From Spirosoma sp. SC4-14 (GTDB lineage Bacteria > Bacteroidota > Bacteroidia > Cytophagales > Spirosomataceae): a DNA stretch of 64,000 nt. The position numbers and the translations under genes are program-made. The stretch covers positions 2,231,001 to 2,295,000 of the forward strand of contig NZ_CP147518.1 of the NCBI RefSeq assembly GCF_037201965.1, given 5' to 3'. Below are positions 53,647 through 62,923 of the stretch, piece by piece (the first letter of the stretch is position 1; each line of letters starts with the position of its first letter). The notes below the pieces were generated by a model. It was not told the origin of the DNA, ran no database searches, and saw only the letters and a list, made by a program, of their open reading frames with translations.

Positions 53647-55134
53647 ATGGAAACCGTAGACGAATCATCGGCGCTTTATAGTGAAGATCTGGCCCCCATT
53701 CCGGCATCGAAACGGACATGGGGAACCTGGAATTATGCGGCCTTATGGATTAGTATGAGTCTGTGTATTCCCACGTATATGATGGCCAGTTCGCTCATTG
53801 AAGGCGGGATGAACTGGTGGCAGGCCATTCTGACCATTTTTCTGGGAAATACCATTGTCCTGGTTCCGATGATTCTGAACGGTCATGCCGGGGCTAAATA
53901 CGGCATCCCCTTTCCGGTGCTGGCACGAGCCAGCTTTGGTACTAGTGGAGCAAATATACCAGCAATGCTACGTGCCATTGTAGCCTGTGGCTGGTTCGGT
54001 ATTCAGACCTGGCTTGGTGGTTTTTCGTTATACCAGATGCTTCGGTTGTGGATTCCATCGCTGGAGACATTGCCCGGCATATTTCCGGCTTCGTTTGGTT
54101 TGCAAACGGGACCAGCCATTTGTTTTCTGTTGTTCTGGCTGCTGAACATGTATGTCGTTTATCTGGGTGTCGAAAGCATTAAGAAGCTTCTCATTTTCAA
54201 AGCGTTCTTTCTGCCAGTTGCTGCTCTTGCCTTGCTCTGGTGGGCCATATCGGCCGGAAATGGATTAGGACCCATCCTTCAGCAGTCGTCCAAATTTGCC
54301 GATTCATCGGCGTTCTTTGCGTTTTTCTTTCCGGCCTTAACCGGGATGGTAGGCTTCTGGGCAACACTCTCGCTGAACATTCCCGATTTTACCCGGTATG
54401 CTACCAGCCAGCAAGCGCAGATCAAAGGGCAGGCCATTGGCTTACCACCGTCTATGACCTTGTTTTCGTTCATAGGGGTAGTCGTTACCTCGGCTACGAC
54501 AATCATCTATGGGACTACGATCTGGGACCCGCTGATTTTGGCCGGAAAATTTGAAAACAAACTACTGGTCAGCATAGCCATGATCTCGGTGGCAATCTCC
54601 ACATTGGCCACCAATATTGCTGCTAACATTGTCAGTCCCGCCAATGATTTTGCCAACCTGGCACCATCAAAAATTGATTTTCGAAAGGGGGGATACATTA
54701 CAGGACTGATCGGTATACTGATCTTCCCCTGGAAATTAATTGCCGACCCCACAGGCTTCATTTTTACGTGGCTGGTTGGGTATTCCAGTCTGCTCGGGCC
54801 GGTGGGTGGTATCATGATCGCCGACTATTTCTTCCTACGGAAACAGAAACTGGTGTTGACCGACCTCTATAGCACGACCGGGATTTATAGTTTCAAAAAT
54901 GGATTTAATTCATCGGCCGTCATTGCGCTGCTGGCGGGTATTATCCCGAACATTCCTGGTTTTCTGACGACTATCCAGGCCATTCCGGCCGACAGTGTAC
55001 CGACCTGGATTTCACAGCTATATAACTATGCCTGGTTCGTCGGCTTTTTCCTGAGCGGTGGTGTCTATCTGGGATTGATGCGGAGTAGTTTCTCAACCGC
55101 AAAGAACGCAGAGGTTTTCGCAAAGAGCGCATAA
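53647..55134 (+). CDS. NCS1-family nucleobase permease
   Basis: Inner-membrane transporter of about 495 aa with 12 membrane segments. Family motifs: WNYAALWISMSLCIPTYMMASSLIEGG near the N-terminus, GIPFPVLARASFGTSGANIPAM, and the later SLNIPDFTRYA and NDFANLAPSKIDF. Probably carries uracil, allantoin or hydantoin-like substrates; with the neighbours uracil is the best guess. The ATG at 53647 is taken as start; an open frame upstream runs through the tandem repeat and is not used. The last dozen residues (AKNAEVFAKSA) are encoded by a dispersed repeat word. Confidence 0.92.
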   Translation: METVDESSALYSEDLAPIPASKRTWGTWNYAALWISMSLCIPTYMMASSLIEGGMNWWQAILTIFLGNTIVLVPMILNGHAGAKYGIPFPVLARASFGTSGANIPAMLRAIVACGWFGIQTWLGGFSLYQMLRLWIPSLETLPGIFPASFGLQTGPAICFLLFWLLNMYVVYLGVESIKKLLIFKAFFLPVAALALLWWAISAGNGLGPILQQSSKFADSSAFFAFFFPALTGMVGFWATLSLNIPDFTRYATSQQAQIKGQAIGLPPSMTLFSFIGVVVTSATTIIYGTTIWDPLILAGKFENKLLVSIAMISVAISTLATNIAANIVSPANDFANLAPSKIDFRKGGYITGLIGILIFPWKLIADPTGFIFTWLVGYSSLLGPVGGIMIADYFFLRKQKLVLTDLYSTTGIYSFKNGFNSSAVIALLAGIIPNIPGFLTTIQAIPADSVPTWISQLYNYAWFVGFFLSGGVYLGLMRSSFSTAKNAEVFAKSA

Positions 55135-55160
55135 GGTTCGTAAAGAACACAAAGAAAGAC

Positions 55161-56543
55161 ATGTCAATACTTATTAAAAACGGTCGGGTTATTACGGCGG
55201 CTGAGGATTACGTTGCGGATATTTTTATTGAGGGTGAAACGATCTCGGCCATCGGTAAGAATTTACCCATTCAGGCCGATACGGTGATCGATGCGTCGGG
55301 AAAACTAGTTTTCCCGGGTGGTATCGACCCGCATGTACACTTGTCGATGCCGTTTATGGGTACCTTTTCGAGCGATACGTATGAAACCGGAACGCGGGCG
55401 GCATTATTTGGTGGAACAACGACTGTCATTGATTTTGTGCTGCAAAAACAGGGGTATTCACTGAAAGAAGCCCTCGCCGACTGGAATTCCCGGGCCCGTG
55501 GCACGGCCGTTGGCGACTACAGTTTTCACATGGCTGTCACCGATTTCACCGATGAGTCGAAGTCCGAAATCAAGGATATGGTTGAGAACGAGGGGATTAC
55601 CTCGTTCAAAACGTTCATGGCTTATAAAGGGGCTTTGATGATCAACGACAGCCAGATGGTTGGCCTGATGCAGGAGGTGAAAAAGCAGGGCGGCATGGTA
55701 ACGGTTCATGCGACCAACGGCGATATGATCGATTACCTGATTGCCAAACATCGGTCGGAGGGCAAACTATCTCCGCTTTACCATTATCTCTCACAGCCTG
55801 AAGTGACCGAAGCGGAAGCAAGCTGCCGCTTTACCGATCTGGCCGATTACACCGGCTGTCCGGGCTACATCGTACACATGACCTGTGAGGGAGCGTTGAA
55901 TGGCGTTCGGAATGCTACCCGACGTAACCAGAAAGTTTTTGCCGAAACCTGTATTCAATACCTGATTCTGGATGCGTCATTGTACGAGCAGAATTTTGAG
56001 GGGGCAAAGTGGGTGATGAGTCCGCCCTTGCGGGAGAAAAAAGACCAGCAGGCGCTCTGGGCTGGTATCAATCAGGGATTGGTGCAGGTAGTCGCAACCG
56101 ATCACTGCCCGTTTATGTGGGAACAGAAACTGATGGGCAAGGATGATTTCTCGAAGATTCCGAATGGGCACCCGGCTATCGAAAATCGCATGGAGTTATT
56201 GTACAGTGAGGGCGTAAACAAAGGCAAAATCACGCTAAACAAGTACGTAGAAGTAGCTTGTACGAACCCGGCCAAAATCTTCGGTATGTTCCCTAAAAAA
56301 GGAACCATCGGAATCGGCAGCGATGCCGATATTGTGATTTTTGACCCGAACGAAAAGCATACCTTGTCGGCCAAAACCCACCACATGAACGTTGACTACT
56401 CTGGCTACGAAGGCTGGGAACTAACCGGCAAAGTCAAGACCGTTCTGCTACGCGGCACCGTCGCTATTGACGACAATAAATGCCTGATCGACAAAGGCTT
56501 CGGTCAATTTATAAAACGAAATAAAGTAAGTAATAAAATCTAA
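55161..56543 (+). CDS. hydA: Dihydropyrimidinase/hydantoinase
   Basis: Opens dihydrouracil to N-carbamoyl-beta-alanine, cytosolic. 460 aa cyclic amidohydrolase. Binuclear metal site: HxH in GGIDPHVHLSMPF, carboxylated Lys in SFKTFMAYKGALMIND, His in VTVHATNGD and IVHMTCEGA, Asp in VATDHCPFMW. Middle gene of the reductive pyrimidine pathway, next to the beta-ureidopropionase gene. The start ATG at 55161 follows a repeat word. Confidence 0.94.
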   Translation: MSILIKNGRVITAAEDYVADIFIEGETISAIGKNLPIQADTVIDASGKLVFPGGIDPHVHLSMPFMGTFSSDTYETGTRAALFGGTTTVIDFVLQKQGYSLKEALADWNSRARGTAVGDYSFHMAVTDFTDESKSEIKDMVENEGITSFKTFMAYKGALMINDSQMVGLMQEVKKQGGMVTVHATNGDMIDYLIAKHRSEGKLSPLYHYLSQPEVTEAEASCRFTDLADYTGCPGYIVHMTCEGALNGVRNATRRNQKVFAETCIQYLILDASLYEQNFEGAKWVMSPPLREKKDQQALWAGINQGLVQVVATDHCPFMWEQKLMGKDDFSKIPNGHPAIENRMELLYSEGVNKGKITLNKYVEVACTNPAKIFGMFPKKGTIGIGSDADIVIFDPNEKHTLSAKTHHMNVDYSGYEGWELTGKVKTVLLRGTVAIDDNKCLIDKGFGQFIKRNKVSNKI

Positions 56544-56582
56544 CCCCCTTGGGGGCCAGGGGCTTTTAAACCCAACGTAAGC

Positions 56583-57449
56583 ATGCCAAGACTAATTAAA
56601 TCGGGATTGATCCAGATGAGCCTGCCGAAGACCGAAGGCGAAGGCACGATTGACGAAATTAAAGAAGCGATGGTGCAGAAGCACATACCGCTCATTGAAG
56701 AGGCCGGTCAGAAGGGCGTGCAGATTTTATGTTTGCAGGAAATTTTTAATACACCCTATTTCTGTCCGGGGCAAGATAGTGCCTGGTATGCTTCGGCCGA
56801 ATCAGTTCCTGGTCCTACCACTGAGCGGATGGCTGAATATGCTAAAAAGTACAATATGGTGATGATTGTTCCGGTTTACGAAAAGGAGCAGGCTGGCGTA
56901 TTGTACAACACCGCTGCTGTTATCGATGCGGATGGTACGTATCTGGGCAAATACCGCAAGAACCATATCCCGCATACATCGGGTTTCTGGGAGAAATTTT
57001 TCTTCAAACCCGGCAATCTGGGCTACCCGGTCTTCCAGACTCGCTATGCCAAAATCGGCGTTTACATCTGCTACGACCGCCATTTCCCCGATGGGGCCCG
57101 GTGTCTTGGCCTGAACGGTGCCGAAATCGTGTACAATCCGTCGGCAACGGTAGCCGGACTATCGCAATACCTCTGGAAGCTCGAACAACCGGCTCATGCA
57201 GCCGCCAATGGTTATTTTATGGGCTGCATCAACCGCGTCGGTGAAGAAAAGCCCTGGAATCTGGGTCGGTTCTACGGTACTTCCTATTTCGTGGACCCAC
57301 GCGGTCAAATCTTCGCCCAGGCTTCGGAAGATAAAGACGAACTCCTCATTGCCGAATTTGACCTCGACATGATCGACGAAGTACGCAGCGTCTGGCAGTT
57401 CTTCCGCGACCGCCGACCCGAGACGTATAAGGAATTGGTAGAACTGTAA
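56583..57449 (+). CDS. Beta-ureidopropionase
   Basis: Hydrolyses N-carbamoyl-beta-alanine to beta-alanine, CO2 and ammonia. 288 aa nitrilase-superfamily enzyme: catalytic Glu in CLQEIFNTPYFCP, Lys in YRKNHIPHTSGFWEKFFF and Cys in GVYICYDRHFPDGARCLG. NPSATVAGLSQYLWKLEQPAHAA fits the carbamoylase group. Its stop is followed by a long hairpin at 57460. Confidence 0.93.
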   Translation: MPRLIKSGLIQMSLPKTEGEGTIDEIKEAMVQKHIPLIEEAGQKGVQILCLQEIFNTPYFCPGQDSAWYASAESVPGPTTERMAEYAKKYNMVMIVPVYEKEQAGVLYNTAAVIDADGTYLGKYRKNHIPHTSGFWEKFFFKPGNLGYPVFQTRYAKIGVYICYDRHFPDGARCLGLNGAEIVYNPSATVAGLSQYLWKLEQPAHAAANGYFMGCINRVGEEKPWNLGRFYGTSYFVDPRGQIFAQASEDKDELLIAEFDLDMIDEVRSVWQFFRDRRPETYKELVEL

Positions 57450-57459
57450 CGCAATGATG

Positions 57460-57531
57460 AATTATGAATGATAAATGATGAACGAAACAAGTCAACTGTC
57501 ATTCACAATTCATCATTTATCATTCATAATT
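57460..57531. repeat. 23-bp perfect word-built hairpin before preT
   Basis: Left arm 57460-57482 and right arm 57509-57531 are exact reverse complements (ATGAATGATAAATGATG words). Twenty-four bases of the left arm and 12 of the right side are repeated at 60222-60266 after preA. It sits between beta-ureidopropionase and preT. Confidence 0.8.
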
Positions 57532-57537
57532 ATCAAC

Positions 57538-58878
57538 GTGGCTATTCTCAACAACCGACTTACGACTGAACAATACGAGCAAAACTTCAGTGACATTCAC
57601 CCGCCGTTTGAGTCACGCGAAGCGGCTCTGGTGGAAGCAAATCGCTGTCTGTTTTGTTACGATGCTCCCTGCATCAAAAGCTGTCCGACGAGCATCAATA
57701 TCCCGAAATTCATCAAGCAGATTACCACCGATAACATTAAAGGTTCGGCCTATACCATTCTGGACGCCAACATCATGGGGGGCGGTTGCTCGAAAGTCTG
57801 CCCCGTTGAGAAGTTGTGCGAAGGCTCCTGCGTATACAATCTGCTCGAAGAACCACCCATTCCGATTGCCAAACTGCAGCGGTATTCGACCGAGAAAGCG
57901 ATTGAGCAAAAATGGCCATTGTTTCAGCGGAAGCCTTCTGTCGGCAAAAAAGTGGCCGTGGTCGGGGCTGGACCGGCGGGATTGAGTTGCGCTCACGTAC
58001 TAAGCCGCGAAGGAGTCGATGTAACGATCTATGAAAAGGAAAGCAAAGGCGGTGGCCTAATGACCTACGGCATTGCAGCCTACAAAGTGACTCCGCAGTT
58101 CTGTGAGGATGAGGTGAACTTTATCACATCACTCGGCGGCATTACCATCAACTACGATCAGGAACTGGGGCGAAATGTGACGCTTGCCGAGCTACAGGCT
58201 AACTACGATGCTGTTTATCTGGGCATCGGCGTTGGTGTTGCCCGGCATTTGGCTATTCCCGGCGAAGATTTGGAAGGGGTTGAAGACGCTATCCGATTCA
58301 TTTACGACATCCGCGAAAAAGGGTATCCATCCGTTCCGGTTGGCGATAAAGTAGCCGTGATTGGACTAGGCATGACCGCCATCGATGCCGCTACGCAAGC
58401 CAAACGGCTGGGTGCCAAAGAGGTAACCATCGTTTATCGTCGAACACAGGCCGAAATGCCAAGTACCGAAGTAGAATTGAACCTGGCAAAACTGGACAGT
58501 TGTAACATCATCTGGCTGGCATCGCCCAAAGAAATACTAGGCGAAAATGGCCGGGTAACACAACTGGTTTGCAACGTTATGGAACTGAGTGTACCTGACA
58601 ACAGTGGCCGCCGGACACCGGTCGAAACGGGTGAAACCATCACGCTGGATGTCGATATGGTCATTAAAGCCGCCGGACAGATTCCCTATGAAGAACTGGT
58701 TAGCAGCAACCAGCTCACAAACTGGTCTGGTAAACTAGCCATCAACGACAATTGCGAAACCAACATCCCCGGTGTTTTTGCCGGTGGCGACTGTGTAAAC
58801 GGCGGCAAAGAAGTCGTCGACGCCGTACAGGCCGGTAAAGACGGAGCAAGAGCGATACTGAAAAAAATGATAGAATGA
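57538..58878 (+). CDS. preT: NAD-dependent dihydropyrimidine dehydrogenase subunit PreT
   Basis: Reduces uracil/thymine with PreA; the flavin/Fe-S electron-input subunit. About 446 aa. N-terminal Fe-S ligands CLFCYDAPCIKSCPTSI and CSKVCPVEKLCEGSC; FAD/NAD domains with VVGAGPAGLSCAHVLSREG and VIGLGMTAIDAATQAK. The GTG at 57538 (VAILNNRLTTEQ) is chosen: the ATG at 57475 would translate the hairpin arm. The last codons, including the stop, fall inside the next hairpin at 58866. Confidence 0.93.
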   Translation: MAILNNRLTTEQYEQNFSDIHPPFESREAALVEANRCLFCYDAPCIKSCPTSINIPKFIKQITTDNIKGSAYTILDANIMGGGCSKVCPVEKLCEGSCVYNLLEEPPIPIAKLQRYSTEKAIEQKWPLFQRKPSVGKKVAVVGAGPAGLSCAHVLSREGVDVTIYEKESKGGGLMTYGIAAYKVTPQFCEDEVNFITSLGGITINYDQELGRNVTLAELQANYDAVYLGIGVGVARHLAIPGEDLEGVEDAIRFIYDIREKGYPSVPVGDKVAVIGLGMTAIDAATQAKRLGAKEVTIVYRRTQAEMPSTEVELNLAKLDSCNIIWLASPKEILGENGRVTQLVCNVMELSVPDNSGRRTPVETGETITLDVDMVIKAAGQIPYEELVSSNQLTNWSGKLAINDNCETNIPGVFAGGDCVNGGKEVVDAVQAGKDGARAILKKMIE

Positions 58879-58935
58879 CTGAATGATAGAATACTGTCCA
58901 TTTTTATCATTCTATCATTCAGTCATTCTATCATT
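58866..58935. terminator. 27-bp perfect hairpin at the preT end
   Basis: Arms 58866-58892 and 58909-58935 are exact reverse complements (AATGATAGAATGACTG words). The left arm covers the last preT codons. It lies 15 bp before preA. It may modulate the preT/preA ratio. Confidence 0.8.
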
Positions 58936-58949
58936 CAATCATTAAAATT

Positions 58950-60218
58950 ATGGCAGACTTAAGCACAAATTTCCTCGGGATCAAATCGCCGAATCCGTAT
59001 TGGCTGGCGAGTGCTCCGCCTACGGATAAAAAATATAATGTCCTGCGGGCGTTTGAAGCCGGTTGGGGCGGAGTGGTTTGGAAAACGCTGGGATCTCAGA
59101 TCAAAAACGTGTCATCACGCTATTCGGCGGTCGATTATAACGGCACCAAAGTGATGGGGTTCAACAATATCGAACTGATTTCCGACCGACCCCTCGATAT
59201 CAACCTGCGCGAAATTGCCGAATGCGTTCGGGAGTTTCCCGACCGGGCGATGGTTGTGTCGCTAATGGCCGATAATACCCGCGACAAATGGCATGAACTG
59301 ATTGCCCAAGTGGAAGATACAGGCGCACACGGGCTTGAATTGAACTTCGGTTGCCCGCATGGCATGACTGAGCGCGGCATGGGTGCGGCCGTTGGGCAAG
59401 ACCCGGAAATTGCCAAAATGGTGGTCGAATGGGTCATGGAAAAGGCCACAATACCAGTTATTACCAAACTGACCCCCAACGTTCATTCGGTAGTGCCAAC
59501 GGGCCGGGCGTCGGTTGAAGGAGGCACCAACGCGCTCTCGCTGATTAATACCATTCAGTCTGTAACGGGTGTCGACCTGGATACCTTTGTGCCAAATCCA
59601 TACGTAGCCGGGAAATCGGTATATGGTGGGTATTGCGGTCCGGCCGTAAAGCCAATTGCCCTGAAAATGCTGACGACCATTGCGCAGGACCCGGTTACAT
59701 CGCGCGTACCGATTTCGGGTATTGGTGGTATCAGTACCTGGAAAGATGCCGCCGAATTTATGCTGCTGGGCGCTACATCGGTACAGGTATGTACGGCCGT
59801 TATGAAACATGGTTTTCGGATTATCGACGATCTGTGCGACGGACTCAACAACTGGATGGACGAAAAAGGTTTTAAAACCATTTACGACTTCATCGGTAAA
59901 TCGGTGCCGACCATCACGCATTGGGAAGATCTCGACATTAATTACCACATCGTTGCCAATATCAACCAGGATAAATGCATTCACTGCGGCCTATGCTACA
60001 TTGCCTGTGAAGACACCTCGCATCAGGCCATCAGTCTGACCTACGGAAAGCCATATAACACCTATTCGATCATCGAAAATGAGTGTGTAGGCTGCAATTT
60101 GTGTAAATTAGTATGTCCTGTCGATAGCTGTATAACGATGGTTGAGCAACGCAAAGGCGACGAATACCTGAACTGGAAAGAATTCCAACGGCGCGGACTA
60201 CCCCTGAACGATCATTAA
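58950..60218 (+). CDS. preA: NAD-dependent dihydropyrimidine dehydrogenase subunit PreA
   Basis: Catalytic subunit reducing uracil to dihydrouracil. 422 aa: an FMN-binding TIM barrel (NFGCPHGMTERGMGAAVGQ, VSGIGGISTW-like PISGIGGIST, active-site Cys in VYGGYCGPAVKPIALK) and a C-terminal double ferredoxin (CIHCGLCYIAC and CVGCNLCKLVCPVDSC). Starts ATG at 58950. With PreT it begins the breakdown that ends in acetyl-CoA via mmsA. Confidence 0.95.
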   Translation: MADLSTNFLGIKSPNPYWLASAPPTDKKYNVLRAFEAGWGGVVWKTLGSQIKNVSSRYSAVDYNGTKVMGFNNIELISDRPLDINLREIAECVREFPDRAMVVSLMADNTRDKWHELIAQVEDTGAHGLELNFGCPHGMTERGMGAAVGQDPEIAKMVVEWVMEKATIPVITKLTPNVHSVVPTGRASVEGGTNALSLINTIQSVTGVDLDTFVPNPYVAGKSVYGGYCGPAVKPIALKMLTTIAQDPVTSRVPISGIGGISTWKDAAEFMLLGATSVQVCTAVMKHGFRIIDDLCDGLNNWMDEKGFKTIYDFIGKSVPTITHWEDLDINYHIVANINQDKCIHCGLCYIACEDTSHQAISLTYGKPYNTYSIIENECVGCNLCKLVCPVDSCITMVEQRKGDEYLNWKEFQRRGLPLNDH

Positions 60219-60221
60219 CTA

Positions 60222-60266
60222 ATTATGAATGATAAATGATGAACAGAGCTACACAAATGATCATTC
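60222..60266. repeat. Truncated copy of the 57460 word hairpin
   Basis: The 24 bases at 60222-60245 equal 57460-57483, and a shared TCATTCACAATT follows as in the first copy, but the right arm then diverges, so the hairpin is broken. It documents copying or spread of the element. Confidence 0.65.
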
Positions 60267-60316
60267 ACAATTGATGTGAGTGCCTAAGAAAGTCTAAAAT
60301 TAATTGAGTTAACGTT

Positions 60317-61732
60317 TTGATTTCCTTCATTTTAAATAATAAAGAAGTAAGTACGACGCTGCCGCCCGGAACGACGGTGCTTGATTTTGTGCGCTATCAT
60401 CACTACCTGACAGGTACAAAAATTGGCTGTCGGGAAGGCGATTGTGGGGCCTGTACGGTGCTGGTGGGCGATAGTTCGACTGGGGAGTTACGCTATCAGA
60501 CAGCTACGTCCTGCCTGATGCCGTTGGGGAATGCCCACGGAAAACACATCGTTACAATTGAAGGCATCAACATGGATGACCTGAATCCTATTCAGCAGGC
60601 CATGGCCGACGAATCGGCTACACAATGCGGGTTTTGTACGCCCGGTTTTGTGATGTCGCTGGCGGGCTTTTGTCTGAGTAATAAAACGGCTACTACGCAA
60701 AATGCCATTGCGGCTATAGATGGTAATATCTGCCGCTGTACAGGCTATAAGTCTATCGAGCGGGCAGCTGCTCATGTGGCTGAATTGGTAGGGTCACGAA
60801 CAGAAGAAACACCAGCGCAGTTTGTGGCAGATCGTGGAATTTTGCCGTCGTATTTTGCTACGATTCAGGAGCGATTGCAGGCTTTGCGGTTAAATTTAAA
60901 TGGTGAATTAAAGAACGACAATCCATTGGCGCAACGGGTTGGCGGAGGAACAGACGTTTACGTACAGAAACACGACGAAATCAGGGAAGCTTCCATTCAG
61001 TTTCTGTCCGATAATATAGCGCTGAAAGGTATCCGTCAGGATGGTAATCAATGTGTTATTGGCGCTGCGACGACTGTTACTGACTTGGTAGAATCGCCTG
61101 TGATACAGCGCTATTTTCCTGATTTTAAGGCCTACACAAAGCTGGTTTCATCGACGCCAATCCGCAATATGGCGACCATCGGCGGTAACTTTATCAATGC
61201 TTCACCAATTGGCGATTTTACGATCTTTTTCCTCGCACTGGATGCCCGGCTTACATTGACGGATGGGGTAACGACTCGCGAATTGCCATTGAGAGAATTG
61301 TATCTTGGCTATAAAACGCTCGATAAACGCCCTGATGAATATCTCGAACAGATTTGCTTTCAGTTGCCGGGTTCATCGACTCGATTCAATTTCGAGAAAG
61401 TCAGCAAACGGACCCATCTGGATATCGCCAGTGTTAATTCGGCCATTCAGCTTACGGTTGATGACGATAAGATAACATCAGTAAACTTGTCGGCGGGTGG
61501 CATTGCGCCCATCCCAAAGCGATTAACGAACACCGAAGCGTTTTTAACGGGGCAACCGATCACTGAAGCATTAATTCTCGAAGCCACAAACGTAGCCCAA
61601 ACCGACATCGCGCCCATTAGCGACGCACGCGGAACCGAAACCTATAAAGGGCTTTTGCTCAGTCAATTAATAAAAGCCCATTTTATTAAGTTGTTCCCCG
61701 AATTGAAGGCGGAACAGTTGGTGGTTGGATAG
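60317..61732 (+). CDS. xdhA: Xanthine dehydrogenase small subunit (2Fe-2S and FAD)
   Basis: 471 aa: two N-terminal [2Fe-2S] clusters (GCREGDCGACTVLVGD; CGFCTPGFVMS and CRCTGY), then the FAD domain (RVGGGTDVYVQKHDE, ATIGGNFINASPIGDF) and a C-terminal flavin lobe. It passes electrons from the molybdenum subunit to NAD. The start is the TTG at 60317 (an in-frame stop is at 60305 and no ATG is near). The partner subunit begins at 62985, 1.25 kb away beyond an inserted transposase gene. Confidence 0.93.
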   Translation: MISFILNNKEVSTTLPPGTTVLDFVRYHHYLTGTKIGCREGDCGACTVLVGDSSTGELRYQTATSCLMPLGNAHGKHIVTIEGINMDDLNPIQQAMADESATQCGFCTPGFVMSLAGFCLSNKTATTQNAIAAIDGNICRCTGYKSIERAAAHVAELVGSRTEETPAQFVADRGILPSYFATIQERLQALRLNLNGELKNDNPLAQRVGGGTDVYVQKHDEIREASIQFLSDNIALKGIRQDGNQCVIGAATTVTDLVESPVIQRYFPDFKAYTKLVSSTPIRNMATIGGNFINASPIGDFTIFFLALDARLTLTDGVTTRELPLRELYLGYKTLDKRPDEYLEQICFQLPGSSTRFNFEKVSKRTHLDIASVNSAIQLTVDDDKITSVNLSAGGIAPIPKRLTNTEAFLTGQPITEALILEATNVAQTDIAPISDARGTETYKGLLLSQLIKAHFIKLFPELKAEQLVVG

Positions 61733-61750
61733 AATGTAAAGGCATTTCTG

Positions 61751-62132
61751 CCGCCCCTTCAGGGCTGTTACTCGGGTTAACGTGGCCTGTTTTCTATAAT
61801 AATGTCATCCCTTCGGGATTAATGCAGTCAATGTCATAGCAAATGTGAAGGGCTGACTCCAGAAAACAGAAAGTCTGTCAGGAGTATATCAGCAATAAAA
61901 ACCCCGCAACAAAAAGCTTGAAAAGCTGCTGGTTTTATAGAGCCAACCACGCGTTAATAACCCAGAGCCCCGGAGGGGTAACAATATTGTAGCAGAAAAG
62001 CAAACACCTAATCAAAACCCCGAAGGGGGTGACAATATTATAGCAGAAAGACAAATGCCATACAAAAGCCCTGAAAGGGCGGCAGGATTATAGCAGAAAG
62101 GCAACACCGTAACATAAGCCCCGACGGGGCGA
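61751..62132. repeat. REP-type palindrome array, left copy
   Basis: First an inverted pair of units (about 61751-61822: CGCCCCTTCAGGGC ... TCATCCCTTCGGGATT), then a direct array of about 50-bp units, each a CCCCGAAGGGG-type palindrome followed by an ATTATAGCAGAAAG string. Positions 61974-62132 are repeated with one mismatch at 62765-62923. REP arrays beside a transposase of this type are the usual pattern. No gene lies in 61733-62142. Confidence 0.8.
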
Positions 62133-62142
62133 CATTTTAACT

Positions 62143-62607
62143 ATGGCTGGTACATACTCTCAGATTTATATACAGATTGTATTTGCGGTAAAAGGCAGAG
62201 ACAATTTAATTAGGAAAGATTGGAAGGACGATTTGTATAAATACATTGCCGGAATCATAAAAGGGAAAGACCAAAAACCAATAATCGTAAATGGAGCAGC
62301 CGATCACGTTCATATTTTTGCTGGTTTGCGGCCATCGATGTCTATTTCGGATTTGGTAAGGGATATCAAGAGCAATTCCTGCAATTTCATTAATGACCGT
62401 AAATGGGTAAGGGGTAAGTTTTCATGGCAGGAAGGATATGGCGCGTTTTCGTATGGGCAATCGCAGGTTGATTCCGTCTATCAGTACATCCTGAATCAGG
62501 AAGAACATCATAGAAATCGTACATTTAAAGAAGAATACCACGAGTTTTTGAGAAAATTTCAGATTGAATTCGACGAAAAATATTTGTTTGATTGGATTGA
62601 GGAGTAA
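62143..62607 (+). CDS. IS200-like transposase, REP-associated (RAYT type)
   Basis: 154 aa Y1/HUH transposase. The HUH pair is HVH in GAADHVHIFAGL, and the catalytic Tyr lies in SVYQYILNQEEHH. Basic helices surround it. It is preceded and followed by REP-type arrays, so it looks like a RAYT that copies or binds those palindromes rather than a classic IS200 with only its own ends. It sits between the two xanthine dehydrogenase genes. ATG at 62143. Confidence 0.88.
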   Translation: MAGTYSQIYIQIVFAVKGRDNLIRKDWKDDLYKYIAGIIKGKDQKPIIVNGAADHVHIFAGLRPSMSISDLVRDIKSNSCNFINDRKWVRGKFSWQEGYGAFSYGQSQVDSVYQYILNQEEHHRNRTFKEEYHEFLRKFQIEFDEKYLFDWIEE

Positions 62608-62610
62608 ATG

Positions 62611-62923
62611 GTGTCGCCCCTTCGGGGCTTTACTCGTGCTGGCATGGTCTTTTGCTATAATAATACCATCCCTTCGGGATTTACATTTTTGAAAAGATTT
62701 AGTTTAAATAAGCCTGAAAGGCTAACAGCATTATAGAAAAAGGAAACTGCAACAAAACCACTGAAGGGGTAACAATATTGTAGCAGAAAAGCAAACACCT
62801 AATCAAAACCCCGAAGGGGGTGACAATATTATAGCAGAAAGACAAATGCCATACAAAAGCCCTGAAGGGGCGGCAGGATTATAGCAGAAAGGCAACACCG
62901 TAACATAAGCCCCGACGGGGCGA
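62611..62923. repeat. REP-type palindrome array, right copy
   Basis: Again an inverted unit pair (about 62611-62690, diverged from the left pair) and then a direct array whose last 159 bp (62765-62923) equal 61974-62132 except for one base. Similar units end just before the molybdenum-subunit gene. No gene is present in 62608-62984. Confidence 0.8.

Noticed and set aside
57475..57537. ATG start for preT at 57475
   Set aside because: It would translate a perfect hairpin arm; GTG at 57538 gives the standard protein start.
61974..62923. CRISPR array
   Set aside because: The repeats are palindromic REP units with degenerate, non-unique spacing, and a RAYT gene is present instead of cas genes.
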